This document shows positions 44,653 to 56,355 of a stretch of DNA of 64,000 nucleotides, one piece after another. The DNA is from Cerrena zonata (Eukaryota > Basidiomycota > Agaricomycetes > Polyporales > Cerrenaceae), in NCBI GenBank assembly GCA_038087015.1, contig JASBNA010000041.1, positions 124,001 to 188,000 of the forward strand, given 5' to 3'. How positions within the stretch are numbered: the stretch's first letter is position 1; each line of letters begins with the position of its first letter. Below the pieces are notes generated by a model that did no database searches, had not been told where the DNA came from, and was given only the letters and a program-made list of their open reading frames with translations. Both the position numbers and the translations under genes were made by a program.

Positions 44653-47534
44653 TCAAACAGCCAAACGCTGCTCCATCCCCGAAACATACCCTCCCATCAT
44701 CACACCATGACCATGCTTCGGATCATGCAACGCATCCAACTTCCACTCCGTTTTAACATGCTGAAACAAAAGCTTGAACATCGACACCTGCACCCTTCTC
44801 CAACTGGAAGATCAAAACCGTCTCGTATCCACTCCACCGAGCTTCTCCATATGGGTTGTCCTACTGCGCATGGGGACCGCGGTAGCAAACGAGTTGAAGG
44901 TAGGCGACATAGGGTTCCCAGTGATGATAGCAGAACTAGATTGAATATCCACGGTGAAACGTAGTTGCTTTTGAATGACGGAGTTCCCGTCGTAGACATC
45001 ATCGATGCGGCATTTCAAGATCGTAGAGCTCTGATTATCTTCCAATGCGATGATGACACCAAGAGCTTCAAGCAAGCGGGCACATTCGTTACGAGTAGCA
45101 GTAGGATCATCAGACGAGTAGAGGGTGTAGGTCTGAATCTTCCAGTGGAACAGATTGGAGAACCAGCCTTTGAACTCGCCGACTACGGGAGATCCGAGCA
45201 AGGAGGAAGGTGGCGACATGAGTGTTGGCGAGCCGATGAGCGAGAAATTGTTCCGCTTCTGGGTCATTGCCGGTGAAGCAACATCCAAAGTGTGAGCTTC
45301 AATAAAACATAACTGTCAATTTCGTGTTCCTCGTGATATCACATGACAGGGACTTACCGCGATGCTTTTCCTTTGATGGTTTCATCTTTTCCGGGGAAGT
45401 ACACATTGGACCATACGTCGTGTTTCCGACATCCTTTCCCATAACTACCGATGCGCCAAATCCCAGACCTCCGGAACGTTCACGATCCATACGACGTTCA
45501 CGAGGGACGACATCAACACCGATCCAGTTTTCTTTATCGTCTCCTTGCGTGATGTCCGCCATGACCACGTCGGTACCATTACTCGTATTTTGTCGCGAGC
45601 GCATAGGAGAAACTTCGGCCTGAGGTTGTTCACGAGACACATTAGCATTCCAATTGGCGGCTTGGACATTGACCAAGGAAGCGTAATGATCAATAGTCTT
45701 TTGCAATTGTGTATCCTGGACTCGAGGCGCGGTGATCATGGGTAGCAGAGGGGGTGCGGCAGCAAGGGGAGCAGGAGCATGGATGACACCAGTTGAAGCT
45801 GGGTCTGGAGGTCTTGAAACTGCACTAGGTTGCACAGCCCCAGGAGCGGAGATGGTGTTTCTGGCCATATGCGGAGGAAGAGAAGCGTATGAATCGCGAT
45901 TGCGGCGGGGAACAGGACCAACATTCATTGTACGAAGGCGATAGCCCTCGCCTGGGTGAGAAGGACCAGGAAGCCGAGCCGGTCTGTACATAGGTGGAGG
46001 TGCAGGAGACGAGACAGGACGAGCCTTTGGAGGACGGGGGCCGACAGGTGAAGGCACATGGGAGCGTGAAGGGTTCTTCTCCATGGTTGGGACCATAACA
46101 CGAAGCTGAGGAGGGTTGGGAGAAGGTGTACGAGAAGGAGCAACAGGAGCGGGACGCGAGGAACGGATATGTTGATGTCCAGAATAGGAGACGTGAGTGG
46201 AGCCAGGAGCACTTTGAGTATCTCTTCGCATCATCTTGGTCGCCCTAGAGCGTGGCGCAGCGTATTGCTTGGTGATGACCTTCCCGGGAGAGTTAAGCAC
46301 TTCATTGACGTCCATCAAAATACCATGTTCTTCCATTGCCATCTCGCGGTGCTTGTGTAACAGGAAATAGAATGCCTTAGCAAGAGTACCTTGACCGGCA
46401 GGACTGAGGAGATCAGTCCTGATACCGTCACTATCGGCGTGGCGACCCCAGATAACACAGAGGGACTCGAACAGGTCACGATCGATGTGGAGAGCAGAAG
46501 GCAGCGGTTGGGCCAACTCAGAAACAGTAGGTGCGGGCATACAGATAATACCAGGGGTCGCGCTTGCCAACCATGGGTGGGCGAGAATCTCAGGCATCTA
46601 TTTAAAGAAATCAATATGGTATCTAGAAAATAAAAACTCCACGTACAGTGATACGTCGGTTGACGTCAACGACCAACATGCGAGAAAGCAAATCTCTGGC
46701 AAGAGGATCCAGATACGGTGGTATCTCATACTTGCCTAGCTTCACTTTACCGAGTAGGGTACGGACGTTCTTATCATCAAAGGGAAGGCGACCAGTCAAA
46801 AGAGCATATAAGATGACGCCACAACTCCAGATGTCAGTGGCAGTTCCAGTATATTTGTGACCGTTGACAATCTCAGGGCTAGCATAATGAGGACTACCGC
46901 AGCTTGTTTCGAGTTCCAGGCAAGGAGGAGCAAAGGCAGCCATTCCCCAGTCCGCTATTTTGACGAGTGGCGGGTTAAGGGAATGAATCAAGATGTTTTC
47001 CGGCTTGAGGTCCCGATGAATGATAGAGAAGGTGTGGGCATAGTTCAAGCCGTAGACGATCTGCTTAAAGTAGCCAAGAGCTTCCAGAGGGGCAAGTTTA
47101 CCGCGGTTGACGAGAAAGTCAAAGAGTTCACCGCCTTCGACGTATTCCAAGATCAGATAGAGTTGGCGGTCACCTTCGTAGACATCATAGATTCGCATAA
47201 TATTCGGATGGTTCATGAGCTTCATCATAGTAATTTCTCTGTCGATGCCTAAGCGTTGCTTCTCGGTCTTTGCTTGGTTGTCAGCTGTGGTACGCGAGGG
47301 ATGCAGGGGGAGAATTTTAACGGCGGCGAGTTGGCCGGTACGACGATGTCTGGCGATTTTGACGTGCCCGCTGGCTCCCTTTCCAACACATTCACCGATG
47401 ATCCAGGGACCAACGAATCGTGCATCTTCAGGGTATTCAAAGGCACCAGCCTGAGCAGACGCCTTTTCTTTTTCCCATCGAGTCCCGAGAGGTGTTTTGT
47501 ATTGAATGGGAGGTGCACGCGGTGGGCTGTCCAT
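44653..47534 (-). CDS. Gin4/Hsl1/Nim1-related protein kinase, frameshifted near its C-terminus
   Basis: Serine/threonine kinase of the septin-associated morphogenesis checkpoint group. Exons 46647-47534, 45358-46597 and 44653-45296; about 923 residues if read through. The kinase domain (about 40-310) shows GKGASGHVKIAR, AVKIL, HRDLKPEN, ADWGMA in place of DFG, SCGSPHYASPE and DIWSCGVILYALLTGRLPF. A Pro/Ser/Arg-rich middle follows, then a C-terminal KA1-like domain (FSNLFHWK, then YETVLIFQLEKGA and FKLLFQHVKTEWKLDAL). In this last part the frame shifts twice within about 85 nt (near 44848 and 44783), one base lost and one gained, so the net length stays divisible by three. A 45-nt GT-AG pseudo-intron could also join the frames but lacks a branch site and would delete a conserved strand. 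Confidence 0.88.
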
Positions 47535-48626
47535 GAGTCGTTAGGTTCTTGTTATTAGTAGAATATATCGTAAAGAGTAGTAGAAATGTTAGGTATGTGT
47601 AGGCGTTGGCGTCGACCGGGCGACGATGGTGGTCGAGAGTGAACAACACTTAAGTCTGGCGGGACCCTCTTGAACTTGCTTGGTTTCCTTTTTTGGATGC
47701 GGAATTTGTATTTTCAAAACCCGACACGGCCATTCTTGGCTCCGATGCGTGCCCTGTCCTGTCACTGTGTTTTCATGATGTAGACTCCCTTACTTACTAT
47801 ATGCATAGCAAATTGGCTTGGAATGTTTGCGTGTGAGCACCCAATCAATCAGCAGTAATGCGTGAGTGAACAACTTTCGTCAGACATTCAGAGAGGTGGC
47901 TTATCATTTGTTACAGAACGTTTATCGCTGTGGAAATTACTCTTGCTTACAGCCAGTTTTCAATGTAGCTGACAAAATTATATCGGGAAAGCTTGCACCA
48001 CTCACAAACAATGCGTTTTTCCCAATTGTTATGCGAGACATTGCAGGCAGACTGAAAGTCCCACCGATTATCAGTTTGTCAAACTTGGAAACTGAGCATA
48101 TTGCATATGCATTCAGGAGCGTTACCAATCATACTGTGCAATGAGTACAACCCAAGTACATCTTCCGTTATCTTCATAAGTGCCGCAAACGGCCATTACT
48201 CGGATGAAGAAATTCTCCGTGCGGTCATATTTGCAACCATGACATACATCTTCTTCCGAGGCGATCCAATACTCCAACGGTAGTAGCTCGGCGTTGTGTG
48301 GTTTTCCAATGCATTGTCTCTAGCCAATGTGATAACGCTGTCAAAGCCAGAATTGGTTAACCACCTGGACCACAAGACTCTCGAACGAATCCAGTCTATT
48401 CCTGACATACATCATGTCGCTCCACTCTAATTCTCCAGATTCTTAATTTAGGTCTTACCCTTCATATACAACGCCTTTCTTGTTCTATTTCTGTCTCTGC
48501 CGACGAGGCAAGAAAGGACTTTTGCTTGAACTTCGGTTATTCCTCCCATGCCGTTTCTCCTTATTGCAATACGTGCGATACACTGAAGTTGCTGCCATCG
48601 ATAGCAACCTGCCAGAGTCCGACATG
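47535..48626. promoter_or_regulatory. divergent promoter region of kinase and AA9 genes
   Basis: Separates two divergent genes. A fragment near 48465-48485 (reverse strand) resembles the KDALY core of the exon-like units in the repeat modules. No gene was seen. Confidence 0.4.
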
Positions 48627-48633
48627 TATAAAA
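48627..48633 (+). promoter_or_regulatory. TATA box of the AA9 gene
   Basis: TATAAAA 54 nt before the last base preceding the ATG, in a GTATAAAAGG context; spacing suits a short leader. Confidence 0.6.
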
Positions 48634-48686
48634 GGATTGAACATCGTTTCCGATATCTCCAGTGACACCTCCGCGCAAACCTCAAA

Positions 48687-50044
48687 ATGAAGCCTTTCGC
48701 CTCCTTGCTCGCTATCGCCTCCCTTGCTTCGGCTCACTGTAAGTACTCTCCTCCCCGTACACAATTCGGTTCCTTACGCTTCCGTGCCAAGACACGTTCC
48801 CGGACTTTATCCACAATGGTACGCCGCTCCGAGCCCAGGGATTCTGATCGGTTTCATGCTTACCGAGTTCACCGAATTCTTGAAAATCCTAGGTGCCGTC
48901 AGTTCGGTATGTACTGTATCACCTGTTGTCCGTGGCGGTGACATTTTCTGACATTTTCTGTTGTCGATAGGACTGGCAATACATCCGAGAGACAGCCAAC
49001 CACTACTCCAATGGACCAGTAAATATCTCAGATTCTCTAGTACCCCTCCAGACATTTCTAACCCATGACTGACTCATTGTAGGTTACCAGTGTGACTGAC
49101 CCCGAATTCCGTTGCTACGAGCTCGACCTGCAAAACACCGCAAGCCAAACCAGTGTTGCAACCGTCTCTGCTGGTGACACTGTGGGATTCAGAGGTGAGC
49201 TCCTTTTTGATCGGGTTACTTCGTTTCGTCATGACTAACACATGCACCCTGTTTTCAGCGGTGAGTATTCTCGGGAATGTCGGCGGCAAAAATGACAGAA
49301 ACTAACCCCATTGCAGAACGGAGCTATCTACCACCCAGGAGTAAGCTGGTTTACGCAGATGGGTGTTTAAAAATACAAACTGAATTTATTTCTTGCAGTA
49401 TCTCGACATTTACATGTCCAAGGCCGACCCGGCTGCCAACTCTGAGGAGGCTGGTACCGGTCAGACTTGGTTCAAGGTTTGGGAAGACGCACCTACTTTC
49501 GGGAACGGACAACTCACTTTCCCCTCTACAAGTAGGCCATCTTATTGATTTTACCAAACTTTACTGACCCTTCCCGAAGGTATGACAGACTTCACGTTCA
49601 CTATTCCCAAGAGTCTCCCTAGTGGCCAATACCTCATTCGTGGTGAACAAGTACGTGTACGATAATTCTCCTGAGGCGTCATGAACTAACGGAGGCCGTA
49701 CTACCAAGATCGCTCTTCATGTCGCTTCCACCTACGGAGGTGCCCAATTCTACATCGGCTGTGCTCAAGTCAATGTCATCAACGGTGGCAATGGTACTCC
49801 CGGTCCTCTCGTCTCCATTCCTGGTGTCTACACTGGAGTAAGTATCATATTCGCGTCGCAGGGAAAAGATCTGACTTGCCCATCTTATTTTCCATACAGT
49901 ACGAGCCCGGTATTCTTATCAACATCTACAACGTACCATCCAACTTCACAGGCTACCAAGCTCGTACGTACTTTACGCCCGTCTATGTTTTGTCGGCTCC
50001 AGCTCATTTCCTTCACAGCTGGCCCTGCTGTCTGGCAAGGATGA
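48687..50044 (+). CDS. AA9 lytic polysaccharide monooxygenase (former GH61)
   Basis: Secreted copper enzyme that oxidatively cleaves cellulose or related glucans. Twelve exons (48687-48738, 48792-48818, 48893-48906, 48971-49018, 49083-49194, 49259-49260, 49317-49340, 49399-49531, 49580-49650, 49709-49837, 49900-49963, 50019-50044) sum to 702 nt, 233 residues, no frameshift. The signal peptide [16 protein letters not shown] is cut before His1 of HYTFPDFI, the first ligand of the histidine brace. The second His lies in AIYHPG, and [11 protein letters not shown] near residue 190 carries the axial Tyr. NHYSNGPV and [12 protein letters not shown] are family blocks. There is no cellulose-binding module; the protein ends GPAVWQG. 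Exon 6 is only two bases (CG), flanked by two canonical introns with CTAAC branches. Confidence 0.93.
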
Positions 50045-50531
50045 AGTGCCTCGAGGTTTGTTGAAACCTCAGTTTTGTGAGGAGAGATGTATTTTTACAT
50101 TGGTGAAATCGATCATAACATTCTTCCCGATGCCTCGAATGAGCCAAGTGTGATTCTGGATGCGCCACACGGCGCACGAAGCGCGTGAGTGTGAACCTCG
50201 ACTTTCATTACACGAACCGGCGGAATAAGGCACACGGGACCTTTTCATGTGTTTGTCATCAGTTGTCGTCCAGATATGGTGTAGTATGTTCGACCCTATC
50301 AAGCGGTTGATGCCTGAAACCATATCGGGAAGAATTACATCTTCGAACCCTTGTCTCGGTTAAGAATGACACCCACCACAAACCTAACTGCCTTCAACTC
50401 CGACTAACCTTGTCACTTCATCGACAAGGGTTCTCAACCCTTCTTAAAGCCTACCCCTTCAACACCACTATCGGATGGGCTTCATGATACATATACGTCT
50501 GGATTAAAGGGCAATCCTCTCTTAACCTTTC
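50045..50531 (+). other. spacer between AA9 and DUF6533 genes
   Basis: Holds the AA9 3' UTR and the next promoter. No gene was seen. Confidence 0.4.
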
Positions 50532-52706
50532 ATGAGCTTCCCTTCTACTGAGGTTGCTCTATTGAGCCCAGAGAACGCGGCCGTGGTCATTCAGACTCGC
50601 CTTTATGTGCATTTCTGCGAAAGTAAGCATCATATGTACTACTCTTCAGTGGGCACTCACCAATCTGATTATTTTAGCGGCAACAACATTCTGGTTGCTT
50701 TACGATTGGGTCATATCTCTAGGAGATGAGGTATGTCGAATACTATTTTCTTTCTGGAGCCGAACTGACCAACTCCTTGCGAAGATCGAACTGATATGGA
50801 CGTATGTATCCTGTTGAACAACGATAAACGTGTTCTGAACCACCCCTCTAGGTCTGCCAACACCCCACCGAAATTCTTATATTTCATCTCCCGTTACATT
50901 GGCCTCATCGTTCAATTGTAGGTTGCGCTGGTGCTCACATCCTCTCCCATACCCGCGTCTTAACACCCCGTCTTAGTGTCTACGTTACAGACTCCATGCC
51001 GCTATAGTGAGTGATTGTTTCTCACCAACTGTCCCTCCATTAATCTTCGTTGACAGTTGCCGAAGTCAACTGATTTTCCGAGCTGTGTGAGTTCCAGACA
51101 CTTTCCAAATTTCATTAGTTTACCTTACGCCGAAACTCACCGTAACCTAAACCTACACAGTACCTACTGGGTTCTCCATGTCAGCGTTGAACTGACCCTG
51201 TTGATCAGGATATACGCCCTCTGGAACCAAAGTAAAAAAGGTGGGTCTCAAGCGTTTAATTACGTTAACACCATGGCTTGACGTATGATCCCAGTTGCTG
51301 CCATGCTGGCTATAGCCTTTGGACGTGAGTAAAAAATTTCTCCGTTTTACATATACAGTAACAATTCCTAATTGACATGTCGTACAGTTGAACAGACAGT
51401 AGCTACCTTTCCTTTCCACTGATGATTTCTATTTTCGTTATTGACAGAATGGCGCGATACCGCACACTAGGTAAACATGGTAATGTTGGCCATTGCTGAA
51501 AAACAAATGATAGGCTCCCTGGTGCCGTATCCAAGCAACTGGCCAATTGACGGCTGTTTCGTTCTCACCAACCCGGCTTTCTTTCGTGCTTGTTGGTGCG
51601 TGTTCTCCTTGCCTCGTCACGTCTTTCCAATAGTGGATCCTGACTTGCCTGTTCTGTCAGGATACCCATATTGTGCTTTGAGAGTGAGTCGGGTATCGTC
51701 AAGGTCCATGATCAAATTATCTCACTGACGTCAACGGGGACCAGCACTCCTATTTGTGTTGAACACCTATAAATGTCTATCGTATAGACCATTTGCGAAT
51801 ACCCATTTGGTCATCCGATTGTTCCGGGATGGAACAATATATTACGCGCTGTAAGCACTCATGTCTTCAACTTCATTAAACCGATAGATTAACCCATATC
51901 ACTACAGCATGTTCAGTATGTCCTCACAACTTCGTTTATTTCAATTCTTACTTACAAACGACTCCAGTCATCCTCCTAGCTGCGTACATTTTCCCAGTAC
52001 CAGCCCGACCTAGTCTCTGGCTACGTCACAGACACCTTTACGACCGCCATCTTCTCCTACTCCGTGAGTCCTCTCAACTGAGATCCCCCACCCCGTTCCG
52101 TCTCCGTCTCCTTATTCAGGACCATATACTCACTCTCCTCTATCCGATTTGATCTCTCCTGCCGCGCTGATCGCATTAGGGCTCCGCTCTGATGTTGAGT
52201 ATCCGATCGCTTGCGGTTGAACGTCAACAGGTCTCCCTTGTCGTTCCGGACTTATCAGACACTGCTTTCCCCAGGCTCTTGATGCTCCTGACTCTTGTAA
52301 CTCTCATAGTCATCCTCCAAGTTCTCACTATCCTTATTCTCCCCATCCACCCCATTTTTCACACACTCCCACTGGCAATTCTCCAAAGACAAATACTCTC
52401 CTCGGCAACGGACGTGATCCAATAACAGCCGATAGGAACCTTCCGCCGTCGCATCTACAAGCAACACACGGAGAAGGTTCCCAATCATCCTCCAGCTCAA
52501 GCCATCGTGATACCCAAGAGAAACTGGGGCATAATTATGACATGGAGCACGTCGCACCGGAAACTGTTACATCCCCTCGAGACAAGCCTCGGAATAGTGG
52601 TGTTACCACAAACACGTCGCCTATGGATGTCGAGAGCAATACCTTCGTGCGGCCGAAATGGAAGAACGGTTCCTGGCTTGATGATTGGAATATATATCCG
52701 TCATAA
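50532..52706 (+). CDS. DUF6533-type multipass membrane protein
   Basis: An integral membrane protein of a basidiomycete-expanded family with no known function. The ATG at 50532 (MSFPSTEVALLSPENAAVV) starts a gene with many short introns. Readable exons are 50532-50622, 50678-50730 (ATTFWLLYDWVISLGDE, the family signature), 50785-50801 and one from 50852 (TSANTPPKFLYFISRYIGL). Later pieces include TYWVLHVSVELTLLIRIYALW (near 51165) and FANTHLVIRLFRDGTIYYA (near 51800). The final exon, from about 52275, encodes a polar Ser/His/Pro-rich tail ending PKWKNGSWLDDWNIYPS. The exons between 50935 and 52270 could not all be joined in phase by eye, so the internal structure is uncertain. Confidence 0.7.
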
Positions 52707-53435
52707 ATGTCCTTTTTGCTTTTCCCTTTGCATCTGTTTATTTGCTCTACTCGTCTGTATATCACTACTCAGCACTCACTGCCAGCACACCTCTTTTCGT
52801 TCACGTTATATTTCATACTTCGCTTTCCTTTTCTGTTTCTGCATATCACATTCACTCAGTTACATCATATCCCATCCCGCGTTCACAACTCACAGATCTA
52901 GCACTACATATAACCCTTCACATGTTTCATACCTCGCTATCCCTCGTATTCTGTCCCTCGTCGCTTCATCGTCCTCGTTTAACGACCCCTGCGCTACACT
53001 ATCACTGCTACCTTTCTTGACAATCATCGCATACTTGCTATCGACACTGCTGACACTATCAACATTGCTACAAGTACAATCTAGTCCATATACCTTACAC
53101 ATACCCCGTTAAATCGACCACATACCACGTTGTATACTGTATTGATTTTCTTACCATCACAGGAATATTTGGAGGGGTAAGCGAGCAATCTAGCTAGCAT
53201 CAAAGTTGCAACAAACGAAATACAATGAGTGGACGATGCAAGGATACGCAAAATAGAAATAGGGAGAAGGGTATACACATAATTACTTTAGTGGGATGAT
53301 CGACAAATAAACAAATGTCCATGTAATCTACAATACTCAGGGTAGCTGTATAAGGAGAGGCCAGAGGAGAGGAGTTGGGGCGTGTCAATTATGAGGGAAA
53401 GTGGATGGAAGAGGAAGGAAGGGAGGGATGATAGG
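52707..53435. other. convergent 3' region
   Basis: Lies between the DUF6533 stop and the syntaxin stop on the other strand. Pyrimidine-rich on the + strand; a 201-codon frame overlapping it (52507-53112) is not a gene. Confidence 0.4.
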
Positions 53436-54577
53436 TTATACTAGAATGACTGCGAGGAGAAGTGCCATGAGGACAATGATGAGGATGATAATGCACCATC
53501 CTGACTTTGTTTCTGCACGCAATTTCAATTTATTAGAACAAGTCCATTATGAAACGTGAGGAGTGAGTACCTTCAGTCTGTCGGATGAATTTCTTCATTT
53601 TACTCATCGCATTACTCAATTTCGAGTCTGTAGTTTCGACGTTCTCTCTAGGTCATCGAGCATTCTATCCGCAAATAAAAAACAAGACAAGTCAGTCCCA
53701 AATTTATATAGAGGGAACGAACAGAAAGAAACGCACTCATTGTGTTCACCAATCTCCCTCCCATCAAACCCGCTTGTTCCTGTAGCGTGCTCAACGTCCC
53801 AGCAATCGTACTGATCGTCTGGTCTTGCTGTCTAATCATCATCTATACCGCCACCCGACATTAGCGTCCTCCCACTATGTACCCGATAAGACTACTGACC
53901 TCCTGCTCCTGTCTAGCCCACTCCGCCTGGTCATCCTCCGGCAAAGGTGTATGTGGTCTACTCCCACCTACACTTGCGCCAGAACTAGCAATGGTGTGAA
54001 ACCGAGTGGCATCGTTCGAGTCCGAGTCTACTTCGGCGCGCATGTTCTGTGCTTACATGGTCGTAAGTCGTAGTTCATACTTTGGAATTATAGGGCAGAG
54101 TGTTGAGTGTAGTAAGGGGAATAGTCGCACCTCAATCTCCCGCCGGACATGATCGACATAGCGTCTTCGAGCCATGACGTCTGTTTCTTCAAGGTTGAAG
54201 AGTCTCGCTCCTGTAGATTCTACAATCCTATCGTACAGTAACGTCAATACCACTTGATGAGAACTATGTGAAATAGATAAAGAAGTCAACACGTACTTGA
54301 CACTCTCTTCCAAATCCTCTAAATCCGCTTCAAGCGCAGCAAGTGTCGCTTTCAACTACAACACGCACCATCAGTTTCCTCAAGTCTACATCCCCTTCTC
54401 TACAAGAGACATTGAAAGAAGGACCAGTAGACGCACCTCATTCCTAGCCCAAACCAACTCCTCACTATCCTCCCTCGCCGTACTCTTGATCCTCAAATAC
54501 GAAGACCTTAGCGTCGATGCTGTCTGGAGAGAAGTTTGGACTTCTTGTTGTACAGCATGGTAGGGATCCTCAGACAT
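53436..54577 (-). CDS. TLG1: Qc-SNARE, syntaxin-6/Tlg1 type
   Basis: Mediates fusion between endosomes and the trans-Golgi. Exons 54437-54577, 54297-54355, 54131-54227, 53900-54046, 53737-53842, 53571-53664 and 53436-53512. The N-terminal helical domain starts MSEDPYHAVQQEVQTSL, as in syntaxin 6. The SNARE motif begins MMIRQQDQTISTIAGTL, with the expected zero-layer Gln in LQEQAGLMG. The gene ends with a membrane anchor WCIIILIIVLMALLLAVILV at the extreme C-terminus. At the start of exon 6 the frame does not close: MLDDLE is in one frame and NVETTDSKLSNAM in the next, broken just after a CTAG, and the exon 5 phase is also off. A later AG (53649 region) would restore phase but would remove MLDDLE. 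Confidence 0.85.
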
Positions 54578-55038
54578 CCTGTAGTATCGATATAGTGGTT
54601 ATACGGGTTGTAGGCACTAAGAGTTTGATAGATCGAATTTGAAGGTAAAGCAAGCAATGTAGCTTCGGATGTCCCCAATAGCAGAGTGTTGAGTAGAGTC
54701 TAGACAAGGGTAGAGATTAAGTGTTATGAATGAAAAAATGTTTGATTCGTTTGAGACATAAGTCACTGAATGCTGAGTAGGTAAAGTCACAATAAGAGTT
54801 CAATAAGGCCGAAACTTGAATGTAATGACGATGCTTCGGGCGTCTGACAGTCCGCAGTTGTCGGAATCATTTCTGAATTCGTTTCTTACCAGAGAGCGAT
54901 AGAAAGCGAGGTGCATATGGTATTACAATAGGTAGAGTCACGAAAGCAATGTGAATTAAAATACAGTTAATCTACACCTATAAATACACCACCAAACTGG
55001 TCACAGCCGAGCACAAATACCAACGTGGGTCCACGATT
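54578..55038. other. syntaxin promoter and RPB11 3' flank
   Basis: No gene or clear motif was seen. Confidence 0.4.
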
Positions 55039-55749
55039 CTAAATATCCAGGTAATCCCTGCCACCTTGGAAATTCGACGAACTCGCCGCACCAGTTCCAT
55101 ACGGATCCTCACCTGCACCTGATCCACCAGCAGCACCCGCACCCCATCCAGCAGCGGCACCTCCGCCCCAACCTGCAGCACCTCCACCACTTCCCCATCC
55201 AGCACTACCGCTACCACCAAATCCGGGACCACCGAACCCACCAGCAGTAGCACCAGCAGTGGGGCCCATACCGATCCCACTCATCTGGAATTCCTTCTTG
55301 AATGTGGATTCTAGGGTACTGATTGTACCGATGAGTTTCGTGCAGGCTTGTTCGAGAAGGGCGGTGGGTGTTATGGAGCCATCGGTTTGGAGTTTGATGA
55401 GGAAGTAGGGTTGGAGGGGATGAGGGACTTTGTAGCCTGCAAAGAGGACCTGGGGCATCGCGAGGAGTTGGCTGGATGTGATCGGGAGGCAGTGATGAGA
55501 ATTGAGAAAGAAGAGAGTGCGAGAGTATGCTTACGCGCGAAGTAGATTCCCTAGGGTGTGGTCTTGTTTTACGATTTTGATCGTAGCTGCGTTGGGTATC
55601 TTTGTGTCCTCAACGACTTCAACACTATGCCGATAGAAACGAATGTTTCTCAGTTTATGTTTTACTCAATTGAAAGTTTAGGGTATGTTCACGCACGGCC
55701 TCTCCTCTTCGTCGAGCACGTAAAGTTCATAACGATTAGGGGCATTCAT
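55039..55749 (-). CDS. RPB11: RNA polymerase II subunit RPB11 with a Gly-rich tail
   Basis: Nuclear; pairs with RPB3 in the assembly platform of RNA polymerase II. Exons 55697-55749, 55535-55624 and 55039-55471 give 191 residues. The RPB11 fold is clear: MNAPNRYELYVL at the start, VEDTKIPNAATIKI, DHTLGNLLRAQLL, FAGYKVPHPLQPYFLIKLQT. This accounts for about 115 residues, the usual full length. It then continues for about 75 residues of Gly/Ala/Ser with regular Trp (GWG repeats) and a final SSNFQGGRDYLDI. The extension is in the same exon and frame and has no stop, so it is encoded unless an unseen intron removes it. The head-to-head neighbour is ribosomal protein uL15. Confidence 0.92.
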
Positions 55750-56355
55750 AGTGACAGGGACAGGAGTGGGTTAATAGTATATAAGTGAATTCCAGCGACT
55801 GAATCAGTTTCAAATAACGGTGCAAGAACTAAAAACGAAGTTTTCGTTAGTGACATGAATCATAGGAACGGTGTGGGGGAAGCTCAGGACACAGTTTGAA
55901 GTCATTTCTTGAAATCATTGACAATAAATAATGGCATAAAAGCCTAACATCATGGCCACGAACGAATGAATGACATAACTCACCAGGTTGCTGAAACGAT
56001 TGAAGACAAGAAGATTGAGAAACACGGTGATAAACGCCCATAGTCAATGAACGTATTTGTCTTTGTTTGTACACCTTCCCGAACGGGACAGGAACTGCAA
56101 GGCAGGCGAAATCCTGCAACCGCCGTAACCCGACACACCAAGATCCCTCAAGGTAGGCTATACTCATCCTCGCTGCCCGTCCGGAGTCATCCCAAACGAA
56201 TCTACGCTGCTCTCGCTTCCCAACGAATGTCTTTTTGCCCCGGAAGAACAGGACTTTGATGTTGGATGGCCTGGAATCGCTTTGGATGACTCGGTGGACT
56301 TGTAACAACGACGACGACAAAACGCTAACTTATTATGTTTCTATCTGTGTAGAAA
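55750..56355. promoter_or_regulatory. bidirectional promoter of RPB11 and RPL28
   Basis: 606 bp between two divergent housekeeping genes, so it should hold both promoters. A polypyrimidine-ending AG near 56352 before the RPL28 ATG suggests a possible leader intron. Confidence 0.45.

Noticed and set aside
44776..44852. 45-nt intron at the kinase C-terminus
   Set aside because: It has GT and AG ends and keeps frame, but lacks a branch site, is shorter than other introns and would delete a conserved strand; paired indels fit better.
52507..53112. 201-codon frame overlapping the DUF6533 tail
   Set aside because: Shadow of the real tail exon followed by a pyrimidine-rich 3' UTR.
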